Shown one piece after another: positions 1-15,960 of a DNA stretch of 64,000 nucleotides. Position numbers and translations under genes: made by a program. The stretch is from Bugula neritina (Eukaryota; Bryozoa; Gymnolaemata; Cheilostomatida; Bugulidae), in NCBI GenBank assembly GCA_964035545.1, contig CAXIUT010000183.1:1736001-1800000 (forward strand), written 5' to 3'. Numbering within the stretch: position 1 is the first letter of the stretch; each line of letters begins with the position of its first letter. The notes under the pieces were generated by a model, which did not search any database, was not told the origin of the DNA, and saw only the letters and a program-made list of their open reading frames with translations.

Positions 1-1680
1 CTGCGACACATTGCAATATACTGTAACATAACGAAATATGCTCTAGCACACTGAAATACACTGCAACTCACTGAAATATACTGCAACATACTGAAATACA
101 CTGTGACATACTGAAATATACTGCAACATACTGAAATACACTGCTACATACTGAAATATACTGCAACATACTGCAACATACTGAAATACACTGCAGCATA
201 CTACAACATACTGGAATACACTGCAACACATTGAAATATACTGCAACATACCTAAATATACGGTAATATACCGAAATATACTGTAACGCATTGCAAAATA
301 CTGCAACAAACTGAAATACACTGCGACACACTGAAATACGCTGCAAAATACTACAACACACTGAAATAAACTGTAACATATTGAAATACACTGCAACACA
401 TTGAAAAATACTGCAACATACTGAAATATACTGTAACGCACTGAAATATACTGCAACATACTGAAATACACTGTAACATACTGAAATATACTGCAACATA
501 CTGAAATACACTGCTACATACTGAAATATACTGCAACATACTGCAACATACTGCAATACACTGTAACATACTGAAATACACTGCAACATACTACAACATG
601 TTGAAATACACTGCAAAACATTGAAATACACTGCAACTTACCGAATATATGGTAAACTACTGAAATATACTGTAACGCATTGAAAAGTACTGCAACATAC
701 TGAAATACATTGCGACACATTGCAATAAACTGTAACATACAGAAAAATGCTGTAGCACACTGAAATACACTGCCATTCACTGAAATATACTGCAACATAA
801 TGAAATACACCGCAACATCCTACAACATACTGAAATACACTGTAACATATTGAAATACACTGCAACACATTGAAATATACTGCAACATAACGAAATATAT
901 GGTAAACTACTGAAATATATTTTAACACATTGAAAAATACTGCAACATACTGAAATATATTTCAACACATTGAAAAATACTGCAACATACTGAAATATAC
1001 CGTAACACACTGAAGTACACTGCAACTCACTGAAATATACTGCAATATACTGAAATACACTGCAACATCCTACAAAATGCTGAAATACACTGTAACATAT
1101 TGAAATACACTGCAACACATTGAAATATACTGCAACATACCGAAATATATGGTAAACTACGGAAATATACTGTGACACATTGAAAAAAACTGCAACATAC
1201 TGAAATATACTGCGACACCTAGCAATATACTGTAACATACTGAAATATGCTCTAGCACACTGAAATACAATGCAACTCACTGAAATATACTGCAACATAC
1301 TGAAATACACAGCAACATCCTACAACATGCTGAAATACACTGTAACATATTGAAATACACTGCAACACATTGAAATATACTGCAACATACCGAAATATAT
1401 GGTAAACTACTGAAATATACTGTAACACATTGAAAAATACTGCAACGTACTGAAATATACTGCGACACCTAGCAATATACTGTAACATACTGAAGTATGC
1501 TCTAGCGCACTGAAATACAATACAACTTACTGAAATATACTGCAACATACTGAAATACACTGCAACATCCTACAATATGCTGAAATACACTGTAACATAT
1601 TGAAATACACTGCAACACATTGAAATATACTGCAACATACCGAAATATATCGTAAACTACTGCAACATACTACAACATAT
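1..1680. repeat. 250-bp higher-order repeats
   Basis: The marker decamer pair (A)TATGGTAAACTAC begins its GGTAAAC part at 651, 901, 1151 and 1401. A CGTAAAC variant follows at 1651, giving five marks exactly 250 bp (25 decamers) apart. Between marks the same variant decamers occur in the same order, including the CGACACCTAGCAATATA and GCTCTAGCAC modules. The region is cut by the window start. Near 1680 the pattern changes to modules spaced 280 bp. Confidence 0.9.
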
Positions 1681-2841
1681 TGAAAAATACTGCAACATAC
1701 TGAAATATACTGTAACACACCGAAATATACAGCAACATACTGAAATACACTGTAACATATTGAAATACACTGCAACACTTTGAAATATACTGCAACATAC
1801 CTAAATATACGGTAATATACTGAAATATACTGTAACACATTGAAAAATACTGCAACATACTGAAATATACTGTAACACACCGAAATATACAGCAACATAC
1901 TGAAATACACTGTAACATACTGAAATATACTGCAACATACTGAAACACACTGCTACATACTGAAATATACTGCAACATACTGCAACATACTGAAATACAC
2001 TGTAACATACTGAAATAAACTGCAACATACTACAACATATTGAAATACACTGCAACACATTGAAATATACTGCAACATACCTAAATATACGGTAATATAC
2101 TGAAATTCACTGTAACGCATTGCAAAATACTGCAACATACTGAAATTCACTGCGACACACTGAAATACGCTGCAAAATACTACAACATACTGAAATAAAC
2201 TGTAACATATCGAAATACACTGCAACACATTGAAAAACACTGCAACATACTGAAATATACTGTAACACACTGAAATATACTGCAACATACTGAATTACAC
2301 TGTAACATACTGAAATATACTGCGACACCTAGCAATATACTGTAACATACTGAAATATGCTCTAGCACACTGAAATACAATGCAACTCACTGAAATATAC
2401 TGCAACATACTGAAATACACTGCAACATCCTACAACATGCTGAAATACACTGTAACATATTGAAATACACTGCAACACTTTGAAATATACTGCAACATAC
2501 CGAAATATATGGTAAACTACTGCAACACACTACAACATATTGAAATACACTGCAACATACCTAAATATACGGTAATATACTGAAATATACTGTAACACAT
2601 CGAAATATACTGCAACATACTGAAATACACTGTAACATACTGAAATATACTGCAACATACTGAAATACACTGCTACATACTGAAATATACTGCAACATAC
2701 TGCAACATACTGAAATACACTGTAACATACTGAAATAAACTGCAACATACTACAACATATTGAAATACACTGCAACACATTGAAATATACTGCAACATAC
2801 CTAAATATACGGTAATATACTGAAATATACTGTATCACATT

Positions 2842-5100
2842 GAAAAAACTGCAACATACTGAAATACACTGCAACACACTGAAATACATCGCAAAATACT
2901 ACAACATACTGAAATACACTGTAACATATTGAAATCCAGTGCAACACATTTAAATATACTGCAACATACCGAAATATATGGTAAACTAATGAAATATACT
3001 GTAACACAATGAAAAATACCGCAACATACTGAAATATACTGCGACACATTGCAATATACTGTAACATACTGAAATATGCTGTAGCACACTGAAAAACACT
3101 GCAACACCCTACAACATACTGAAATACACTGTAACACATTGAAATACACCGCAAGAAATTGAAATAGACTGCAACACAACAAAATATATGGTAAACTACT
3201 GAAATAGACTTTAACACTTTGAAAAATACTGCAACATACAGAAATATACTGTAACACACTGAAATATACTGCAACATACTGAAATACACTGTAACATACT
3301 GAAATATACTGCAACATACTGAAACATACTGCAACATACTGCAACATACTGCAACATACTGAAATACGCTGTAACATACTGAAATACACTGCAACATACT
3401 ACAACATATTGAAACACACTGCAACACATTGAAATGTACTGCAACATACCGAAATATACGGTAATATACTGAAATATACAGTAACACATTGAAAAATACT
3501 GCAACATACTGAAATACACTGTAACATATTGAAGTACACTGCAACACATTTAAATATACTGCAACATACCAAAATATATGGTAAACAACTGAAATATACT
3601 TTAACACATTGAAAAATACTGCAACATACTGAAATATATTGCGACACATTGCAATATACTGTAACATAACGAAATATGCTCTAGCACACTGAAATACACT
3701 GCAACTCACTGAAATATACTGCAACATACTGAAATACACTGTGACATACTGAAATATACTGCAACATATTGAAATACACTGCTACATACCGAAATATACT
3801 GCAACATACTGCAAAATACTGAAATACACTGCAGCATACTACAACATACTGAAATACACTGCAACACATTGAAATATACTGCAACATACCTAAATATACG
3901 GTAATATACCGAAATATACTGTAACGCATTGCAAAATACTGCAACAAACTGAAATACACTGCGACACACTGAAATACGCTGCAAAATACTACAACACACT
4001 GAAATAAACTGTAACATATTGAAATACACTGCAACACATTGAAAAAAACTGCAACATACTGAAATATACTGTAACACACTGAAATATACTGCAACATACT
4101 GAAATACACTGTAACATACTGAAATATACTGCAACATACTGAAATACACTGCTACATACTGAAATATACTGCAACATACTGCAACATACTGCAATACACT
4201 GTAACATACTGAAATACACTGCAACATACTACAACATACTGAAATACACTGCAACACATTGAAATATACTGCAACATACCTAAATATACGGTAATATACA
4301 GAAATGTACTGTAACATACTGGAACATACTGTAACACACGGAAATATACTACAAAACACTGAAATACACTGCAACATACTGAAATACGCTGTAACATACT
4401 GAAATACACTGCAACATCCTACAAAATGCTGAAATACACTGTAACATATTGAAATACACTGCAACACATTGAAATATATTGCAACATACCGAAATATATG
4501 GTAAACTACTGAAATATACTGTAACACATTGAAAAATACTGCAACATACTGAAATATACTGCGACACCTAGCAATATACTGTAACATACTGAAATATGCT
4601 CTAGCATACTGAAATACAATGCAACATACTGAAATATACTGCAACATACTGAAATACACTGCAACATCCTACAACATGCTGAAATACACTGTAACATATT
4701 GAAATACACTGCAACACTTTGAAATATACTGCAACATACCGAAATATATGGTAAAATACTGCAACATACTACAACATATTGAAATACACTGCAACACATT
4801 GAAATATACTGCAACATACCTAAATGTACGGTAATATACTGAATTATACTGTAACACATTGAAAAATACTGCAACATACTGAAATACACTGTAACATACT
4901 GAAATATACTGCAACATACTGAAATACACTGCTACATACTGAAATATACTGCAACATACTGCAACATACTGAAATACACTGTAATATACTGAAATAAACT
5001 GCAACATAGTACAACATATTGAAATACATTGCAACACATTGAAATATACTGCAACATACCTAAATATACGGTAATATACTGAAATATACTGTAACACGTG
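2842..5100. repeat. 2259-bp tandem duplication, copy 1
   Basis: This is the first of two adjacent copies; many variant decamers recur 2259 bp downstream (for example the CCTAAATATACGG mark at 2801 and 5060). The length is one less than a multiple of ten, accounted for by one TTGAAAAAACTG site that lacks a base of the usual TTGAAAAATACTG. Ends are approximate because both flanks are the same satellite. Confidence 0.88.
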
Positions 5101-7359
5101 GAAAAAACTGCAACATACTGAAATACACTGCAACACACTGAAATACATCGCAAAATACTACAACATACTGAAATACACTGTAACATATTGAAATCCAGTG
5201 CAACACATTTAAATATACTGCAACATACCGAAATATATGGTAAACTAATGAAATATACTGTAACACAATGAAAAATACCGCAACATACTGAAATATACTG
5301 CGACACATTGCAATATACTGTAACATACTGAAATATGCTGTAGCACACTGAAAAACACTGCAACACCCTACAACATACTGAAATACACTGTAACACATTG
5401 AAATACACCGCAAGAAATTGAAATAGACTGCAACACAACAAAATATATGGTAAACTACTGAAATAGACTTTAACACTTTGAAAAATACTGCAACATACAG
5501 AAATATACTGTAACACACCGAAATATACTGCAACATACTGAAATACACTGTAACATACTGAAATATACTGCAACATACTGAAATATACTGCAACATACTG
5601 CAACATACTGCAACATACTGAAATACGCTGTAACATACTGAAATACACTGCAACATACTACAACATATTGAAATACACTGCAACACATTGAAATGTACTG
5701 CAACATACCGAAATATACGGTAATATACTGAAATATACAGTAACACATTGAAAAATACTGCAACATACTGAAATACACTGTAACATATTGAAGTACACTG
5801 CAACACATTTAAATATACTGCAACATACCAAAATATATGGTAAACAACTGAAATATACTTTAACACATTGAAAAATACTGCAACATACTGAAATATATTG
5901 CGACACATTGCAATATACTGTAACATAACGAAATATGCTCTAGCACACTGAAATACACTGCAACTCACTGAAATATACTGCAACATACTCAAATACACTG
6001 TGACATACTGAAATATACTGCAACATATTGAAATACACTGCTACATACCGAAATATACTGCAACATACTGCAAAATACTGAAATACACTGCAGCATACTA
6101 CAACATACTGAAATACACTGCAACACATTGAAATATACTGCAACATACCTAAATATACGGTAATATACCGAAATATACTGTAACGCATTGCAAAATACTG
6201 CAACAAACTGAAATACACTGCGACACACTGAAATACGCTGCAAAATACTACAACACACTGAAATAAACTGTAACATATTGAAATACACTGCAACACATTG
6301 AAAAAAACTGCAACATACTGAAATATACTGTAACACACTGAAATATACTGCAACATACTGAAATACACTGTAACATACTGAAATATACTGCAACATACTG
6401 AAATACACTGCTACATACTGAAATATACTGCAACATACTGCAACATACTGCAATACACTGTAACATACTGAAATACACTGCAACATACTACAACATACTG
6501 AAATACACTGCAACACATTGAAATATACTGCAACATACCTAAATATACGGTAATATACAGAAATGTACTGTAACATACTGGATTATACTGTAACACACGG
6601 AAATATACTACAAAACACTGAAATACACTGCAACATACTGAAATACGCTGTAACATACTGAAATACACTGCAACATCCTACAAAATGCTGAAATACACTG
6701 TAACATATTGAAATACACTGCAACACATTGAAATATATTGCAACATACCGAAATATATGGTAAACTACTGAAATATACTGTAACACATTGAAAAATACTG
6801 CAACATACTGAAATATACTGCGACACCTAGCAATATACTGTAACATACTGAAATATGCTCTAGCATACTGAAATACAATGCAACATACTGAAATATACTG
6901 CAACATACTGAAATACACTGCAACATCCTACAACATGCTGAAATACACTGTAACATATTGAAATACACTGCAACACTTTGAAATATACTGCAACATACCG
7001 AAATATATGGTAAAATACTGCAACATACTACAACATATTGAAATACACTGCAACACATTGAAATATACTGCAACATACCTAAATGTACGGTAATATACTG
7101 AATTATACTGTAACACATTGAAAAATACTGCAACATACTGAAATACACTGTAACATACTGAAATATACTGCAACATACTGAAATACACTGCTACATACTG
7201 AAATATACTGCAACATACTGCAACATACTGAAATACACTGTAATATACTGAAATAAACTGCAACATAGTACAACATATTGAAATACATTGCAACACATTG
7301 AAATATACTGCAACATACCTAAATATACGGTAATATACTGAAATATACTGTAACACGTG
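5101..7359. repeat. 2259-bp tandem duplication, copy 2
   Basis: This copy follows copy 1 head to tail. Private differences include GGATTATA at 6581 where copy 1 has GGAACATA at 4322. The CACGTGG variant at 5095 (the junction) recurs at 7354, at the far end of this copy. Confidence 0.88.
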
Positions 7360-8559
7360 GAAAAAACTGCAACATACTGAAATACACTGCAACACACTGA
7401 AATACACCGCAAAATACTACAACATACTGAAATACACTGTAACATATTGAAATACACTGCAACACATTGAAATATACTGCAGCATACCGAAATATATGGT
7501 AAACTAATGAAATATACTGTAACACATTGAAAAATACCGCAACATACTGAAATATACTGCGACACATTGCAATATACTGTAACATACTGAAATATGCTGT
7601 AGCACACTGAAATACACTGCAACATCCTACAACATACTGAAATACATTGTAACATATTGAAATACACTGCAACACATTGAAATATACTGCAACATAACAA
7701 AATATATGGTAAACTACTGAAATAGACTTTAACACATTGAAAAATACTGCAACATACTGAAATATACTGTAACACACTGAAGTATACTGCAACATACTGA
7801 AATACACTGTAACATACTGAAATACACTGCAACATACTACCACATATTGAAATACACTGCAACACATAGAAATGTACTGCAACATACCGAAATATATGGT
7901 AAACTACTAAAATATACTGAAACACATTGAAAAATACTGCAACGTACTGAAATATACTGCGACACCTAGCAATATACTGTAACATACTGAAATATGCTCT
8001 AGCACACTGAAATACAATGCAACTTACTGAAATATACTGCAACATACTGAAATACACTGCAACATCCTACAATATGCTAAAATACACTGTAACATATTGA
8101 AATACACTGCAACACTTTGAAATATACTGCAACATACCGAAATATATGGTAAACTACTGCAACATACTACAACATATTGAAATACACTGCAACACATTGA
8201 AATATACTGCAACATACCTAAATATACGGTAATATACTGAAATATACTGTAACACATTGAAAAATACTGCAACATACTGAAATATACTGTAACACACCGA
8301 AATATACAGCAACATACTGAAATACACTGTAACATACTGAAATATACTGCAACATACTGAAACACACTGCTACATACTGAAATATACTGCAACATACTGC
8401 AACATACTGCAACATACTGAAATACACTGTAACATACTGAAATAAACTGCAACATACTACAACATATTGAAATACACTGCAACACATTGAAATATACTGC
8501 AACATACCTAAATATACGGTAATATACTGAAACTCACTGTAACGCATTGCAAAATACTG

Positions 8560-10497
8560 CAACATACTGAAATTCACTGCGACACACTGAAATACGCTGC
8601 AAAATACTACAACATACTGAAATAAACTGTAACATATTGAAATACACTGCAACACATTGAAAAATACTGCAACATACTGAAATATACTGTAACACACTGA
8701 AATATACTGCAACATACTGAAATACACTGTAACATACTGAAATATACTGCAACATACTGAAATACACTGCTACATACTGAAATATACTGCAACATACTGC
8801 AACATACTGCAATACACTGTAACATACTGAAATACACTGCAACATACTACAACATATTGAAATACACTGCAACACATTTAAACACACTGCAACTTACCGA
8901 ATATATGGTAAACTACTGAAATATACTGTAACGCATCGAAAAGTACTGCAACATACTGAAATATATTGCGACACATTGCAATAAACTGTAACATACTGAA
9001 AAATGCTGTAGCACACTGAAATGCACTGCCATTCACTGAAATATACTGCAACATACTGAAATACACCGCAACATCCTACAACATACTGAAATACACTGTA
9101 ACATAACGAAACATATGGAAAACTACTGAATTATATTTTAACACATTGAAAAATACTGCAACATACTGAAATATATTTTAACACATTGAAAAATACTGCA
9201 ATATACTGCAATATACTGAAATACACTGCAACATCCTACAAAATGCTGAAATACACTGTAACATATTGAAAAAAACTGCAACATACTGAAATATACTGCG
9301 ACACCTAGCAACATACTGTAACATACTGAAATATGCTCTAGCACACTGAAATACAATGCAACTCACTGAAATATACTGCAATATACTGAAATACACTGCA
9401 ACATCCTACAAAATGCTGAAATACACTGTAACATATTGAAATACACTGCAACAGATTGAAATATACTGCAACATACCGAAATATATGGTAAACTACTGAA
9501 ATATACTGTAACACATTGAAAAAAACTGCAACATACTGAAATTCACTGCGACACACTGAAATACGCTGCAAAATACTACAACATACTAAAATAAACTGTA
9601 ACATATTGAAATACACTGCAACACATTGAAAAATACTGCAACATACTGAAATACACTGTAACACACTGAAATATACTGCAACATACTGAAATACACTGTA
9701 ACATACTGAAATATACTGCAACATACTGAAATACACTGCTACATACTGAAATATACTGCAACATACTGCAACATACTGCAATACACTGTAACATACTGAA
9801 ACACACTGCAACATACTACAACATATTGAAATACACTGCAACACATTTAAACACACTGCAACTTACCGAATATATGGTAATCTACTGAAATATACTGTAA
9901 CGCATTGAAAAGTACTGCAACATACTGAAATATATTGCGACACATTGCAATAAACTGTAACATACTGAAAAATGCTGTAGCACACTGAAATGCACTGCCA
10001 TTCACTGCAATATACTGCAACATACTGAAATACACCGCAACATCCTACAACATACTGAAATACACTGTAACATAACGAAACATATGGTAAACTACTGAAA
10101 TATATTTTAACACATTGAAAAATACTGCAACATACTGAAATATATTTTAACACATTGAAAAATACTGCAACATACTGAAATATACTGTAACACACTGAAG
10201 TACACTGCAACTCACTGAAATATACTGCAATATACTGAAATACACTGCAACATCCTACAAAATGCTGAAATACACTGTAACATATTGAAAAAAACTGCAA
10301 CATACTGAAATATACTGCGACACCTAGCAATATACTGTAACATACTGAAATATGCTCTAGCACACTGAAATACAATGCAACTCACTGAAATATACTGCAA
10401 TATACTGAAATACACTGCAACATCCTACAAAATGCTGAAATACACTGTAACATATTGAAATACACTGCAACAGATTGAAATATACTGCAACATACCG
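8560..10497. repeat. 969-bp tandem duplication with an internal 50-bp deletion
   Basis: Segments from about 8560 and about 9529 align at an offset of 969 bp (for example ATTCACTGCGACACAC at 8572 and 9541). After about 9200 the offset becomes 1019 bp, because the first copy has lost 50 bp (five decamers) present at about 10160-10225 in the second. A private one-base loss occurs at about 10505 (TATATGTAAAC for TATATGGTAAAC). Confidence 0.82.
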
Positions 10498-12772
10498 AAA
10501 TATATGTAAACTACTGAAATATACTGTAACACATTGAAAAAAACTGCAACATACTGAAATATACTGCGACACCTAGCAATATACTGTAACATACTGAAAT
10601 ATGCTCTAGCACACTGAAATACAATGCAACTCACTGAAATATACTGCAACATACTGAAATACACTGCAACATCCTACAACATGCTGAAATACACTGTAAC
10701 ATATTGAAATACACTGCAACACATTGAAATATACTGCAACATACCTAAATATATGGTAAACTACTGCAACACACTACAACATATTGAAATACACTGCAAC
10801 ACATTGAAATATACTGCAACATACCTAAATATACGGTAATATACTGAAATATACTGTAACACACCGAAATATACTGCAACATACTGAAATACACTGTAAC
10901 ATACTGAAATATACTGCAACATACTGAAATACACTGCTACATACTGAAAAACACTGCAACATACTGCAACATACTGAAATACACTGTAACATACTGAAAT
11001 AAACTGCAACATACTGCAACATACTGCAATACACTGTAACATACTGAAATACACTGCAACATACTACAACATACTGAAATACACTGCAACACATTGAAAT
11101 ATACTGCAACATACCTAAATATACGGTAATATACAGAAATGTACTGTAACATACTGGAACATACTGTAACACACGGAAATATACTACAAAACACTGAAAT
11201 ACACTGCAACATACTGAAATACGCTGTAACATACTGAAATACACTGCAACATCCTACAAAATGCTGAAATACACTGTAACATATTGAAATACACTGCAAC
11301 ACATTGAAATATACTGCAACATACCGAAATATATGGTAAACTACTGAAATATACTGTAACACATTGAAAAATACTGCAACATACTGAAATATACTGCGAC
11401 ACCTAGCAATATACTGTAACATACTGAAATATGCTCTAGCACACTGAAATACAATGCAACATACTGAAATATACTGCAACATACTGAAATACACTGCAAC
11501 ATCCTACAACATGCTGAAATACACTGTAACACATTGAAATACACTGCAACACTTTGAAATATACTGCAACATACCGAAATATATGGTAAAATACTGCAAC
11601 ATACTACAACATATTGAAATACACTGCAACACATTGAAATATGCTGCAACATACCTAAATGTACGGTAATATACTGAAATATACTGTAACACATTGAAAA
11701 ATACCGTAACATACTGAAATATACTGCGACACATTGCAATATACTGTAACATACTGAAATATGCTGTAGCACACTGAAATACACTGCAACATCCTACAAC
11801 ATACTGAAATACATTGTAACATATTGAAATACACTGCAACACATTGAAATATACTGCAACATAACAAAATATATGGTAAACTACTGAAATAGACTTTAAC
11901 ACATTGAAAAATACTGCAACATACTGAAATATACTGTAACACACTGAAGTATACTGCAACATACTGAAATACACTGTAACATACTGAAATACACTGCAAC
12001 ATACTACCACATATTGAAATACACTGCAACACATTGAAATGTACTGCAACATACCGAAATATATGGTAAACCACTAAAATATACTGTAACACATTGAAAA
12101 ATACTGCAACGTACTGAAATATACTGCGACACCTAGCAATATACTGTAACATACTGAAATATGCTCTAGCACACTGAAATACAATGCAACTTACTGAAAT
12201 ATACTGCAACATACTGAAATACACTGCAACATCCTACAATATGCTAAAATACACTGTAACATATTGAAATACACTGCAACACTTTGAAATATACTGCAAC
12301 ATACCGAAATATATGGTAAACTACTGCAACATACTACAACATATTGAAATACACTGCAACACATTGAAATATACTGCAACATACCTAAATATACGGTAAT
12401 ATACTGAAATATACTGTAACACATTGAAAAATACTGCAACATACTGAAATATAGTGTAACACACCGAAATATACAGCAACATACTGAAATACACTGTAAC
12501 ATACTGAAATACACTGCAACATACTGAAACACACTGCTACATACTGAAATATACTGCAACATACTGCAACATACTGCAACATACTGAAATACACTGTAAC
12601 ATACTGAAATACACTGCAACATACTACAACATATTGAAATACACTGCAACACATTGAAATATACTGCAACATACCTAAATATACGGTAATATACTGAAAT
12701 CACTGTAACGCATTGCAAAATACTGCAACATACTGAAATTCACTGCGACACACTGAAATACGCTGCAAAATA

Positions 12773-15700
12773 CTACAACATACTGAAATAAACTGTAACA
12801 TATTGAAATACACTGCAACACATTGAAAAATACTGCAACATACTGAAATATACTGTAACACACTGAAATATACTGCAACATACTGAAATACACTGTAACA
12901 TACTGAAATATACTGCAACATACTGAAATACACTGCTACATACTGAAATATACTGCAACATACTGCAACATACTGCAATACACTGTAACATACTGAAATA
13001 CACTGCAACATACTACAACATATTGAAATACACTGCAACACATTTAAACACACTGCAACTTACCGAATATATGGTAAACTACTGAAATATACTGTAACGC
13101 ATTGAAAAGTACTGCAACATACTGAAATATATTGCGACACATTGCAATAAACTGTAACATACTGAAAAATGCTGTAGCACACTGAAATGCACTGCCATTC
13201 ACTGAAATATACTGCAACATACTGAAATACACCGCAACATCCTACAACAAACTGAAATACACTGTAACATAACGACACATATGGTAAACTACTGAAATAT
13301 ATTTTAACACATTGAAAAATACTGCAACATACTGAAATATATTTTAACACATTGAAAAATACTGCAACATACTGAAATATACTGTAACACACTGAAGTAC
13401 ACTGCAACTCACTGAAATATACTGCAATATACTGAAATACACTGCAACATCCTACAAAATGCTGAAATACACTGTAACATATTGAAAAAAACTGCAACAT
13501 ACTGAAATATACTGCGACACCTAGCAATATACTGTAACATACTGAAATATGCTCTAGCACACTGAAATACAATGCAACTCGCTGAAATATACTGCAATAT
13601 ACTGAAATACACTGCAACATCCTACAAAACGCTGAAATACACTGCAACATATTGAAATACACTGCAACACATTGAAATATACTGCAACATACCGAAATAT
13701 ATGGTAAACTACTGAAATATACTGTAACACATTGAAAAAAACTGCAACATACTGAAATATACTGCGACACCTAGCAATATACTGTAACATACTGAAATAT
13801 GCTCTAGCACACTGAAATACAATGCAACTCACTGAAATATACTGCAACATACTGAAATACACTGCAACATCCTACAACATGCTGAAATACACTGTAACAT
13901 ATTGAAATACACTGCAACACTTTGAAATATACTGCAACATACCGAAATATTTGGTAAACTACTGCAACACACTACAACATATTGAAATACACTGCAACAC
14001 ATTGAAATATACTGCAACATGCCTAAATTTACGGTAATATAATGAAATATACTGTAACACACCGAAATATACTGCAACATACTGAAATACACTGTAACAT
14101 ACTGAAATATACTGCAACATACTGAAATACACTGCTACATACTGAAATACACTGCAACATACTGCAACATACTGAAATACACTGTAACATATTGAAATAA
14201 ACTGCAACATACTACAACATATTGAAATACACTGCAACACATTGAAATATACTGCAACATACCTAAATATACGGTAATATACTGAAATATACTGTAACAC
14301 ATTGAAAAAACTGCAACATACTGAAATACACTGCAACACACTGAAATACACCGCAAAATACTGCAACATACTGAAATACACTGTAACATATTGAAATACA
14401 CTGCAACACATTGAAATATACTGCAACATACCGAAATATATGGTAAACTAATGAAATATACTGTAACACATTGAAAAATACCGCAACATACTGAAATATA
14501 CTGCGACACATTGCAATATACTGTAACATACTGAAATATGCTGTAGCACACTGAAATACACTGCAACACCCTACAACATACTGAAATACACTGTAACATA
14601 TTGAAATACACCGCAAGAAATTGAAATAGACTGCAACACAACAAAATATATGGTAAACTACTGAAATAGACTTTAACACTTTGAAAAATACTGCAACATA
14701 CAGAAATATACTGTAACACACTGAAATATACTGCAACATACTGAAATACACTGTAACATACTGAAATATACTGCAACATACTGAAATACACTGCTACATA
14801 CTGAAATATACTGCAACATACTGCAACATACTGCAACATACCGAAATACGCTGTAACATACTGAAATACACTGCAACACACTACAACATATTGAAATACA
14901 CTGCAACACATTGAAATGTACTGCAACATACCGAAATATACGGTAATATACTGAAATATACAGTAACACATTGAAAAATACTGCAACATACTGAAATACA
15001 CTGCAACACACTGAAACACACCGCAAAAAACTACAACATACTGAAATACACTGTAACATATTGAAGTACACTGCAACACATTTAAATATACTGCAACATA
15101 CCAAAATATATGGTAAACAACTGAAATATACTTTAACACATTGAAAAATACTGCAACATACTGAAATATACTGCGACACATTGCAATATACTGTAACATA
15201 ACGAAATATGCTCTAGCACACTGAAATACACTGCAACTCACTGAAATATACTGCAACATACTGAAATACACTGTGACATACTGAAATATACTGCAACATA
15301 CTGAAATACACTGCTACATACCGAAATATACTGCAACATACTGCAACATACTGAAATTCACTGCAGCATACTACAACATACTGAAATACACTGCAACACA
15401 TTGAAATATACTGCAACATACCTAAATATACGGTAATATACCGAAATATACTGTAACGCATTGCAAAATACTGCAACAAACTGAAATACACTGCGACACA
15501 CTGAAATACGCTGCAAAATACTACAACACACTGAAATAAACTGTAACATATTGAAATACACTGCAACACATTGAAAAATACTGCAACATACTGAAATATA
15601 CTGTAACACACTGAAATATACTGCAACATACTGAAATACACTGTAACATACTGAAATATACTGCAACATACTGAAATACACTGCTACATACTGAAATATA

Positions 15701-15960
15701 CTGCAACATACTGCAACATACTGCAATACACTGTAACATACTGAAATACACTGCAACATACTACAACATACTGAAATACACTGCAACATACTGAAATAAA
15801 CTGCAACATACTACAACATATTGAAATACACTGCAACACATTGAAATATACTGCAACATACCTAAATATACGGTAATATACTGAAATTCACTGTAACGCA
15901 TTGCAAAATACTGCAACATACTGAAATTCACTGCGACACACTGAAATACGCTGCAAAATA
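12773..15960. repeat. Higher-order unit of 3188 bp
   Basis: Anchored on a marker module at 12773 that recurs at 15961. It contains the modules with CCGAATATATGG, GCTCTAGCAC and the empty transposon target at 15001. Compared with the next unit it carries about 1.3 kb of extra sequence. The start is set by the marker and is not a proven boundary. Confidence 0.75.
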
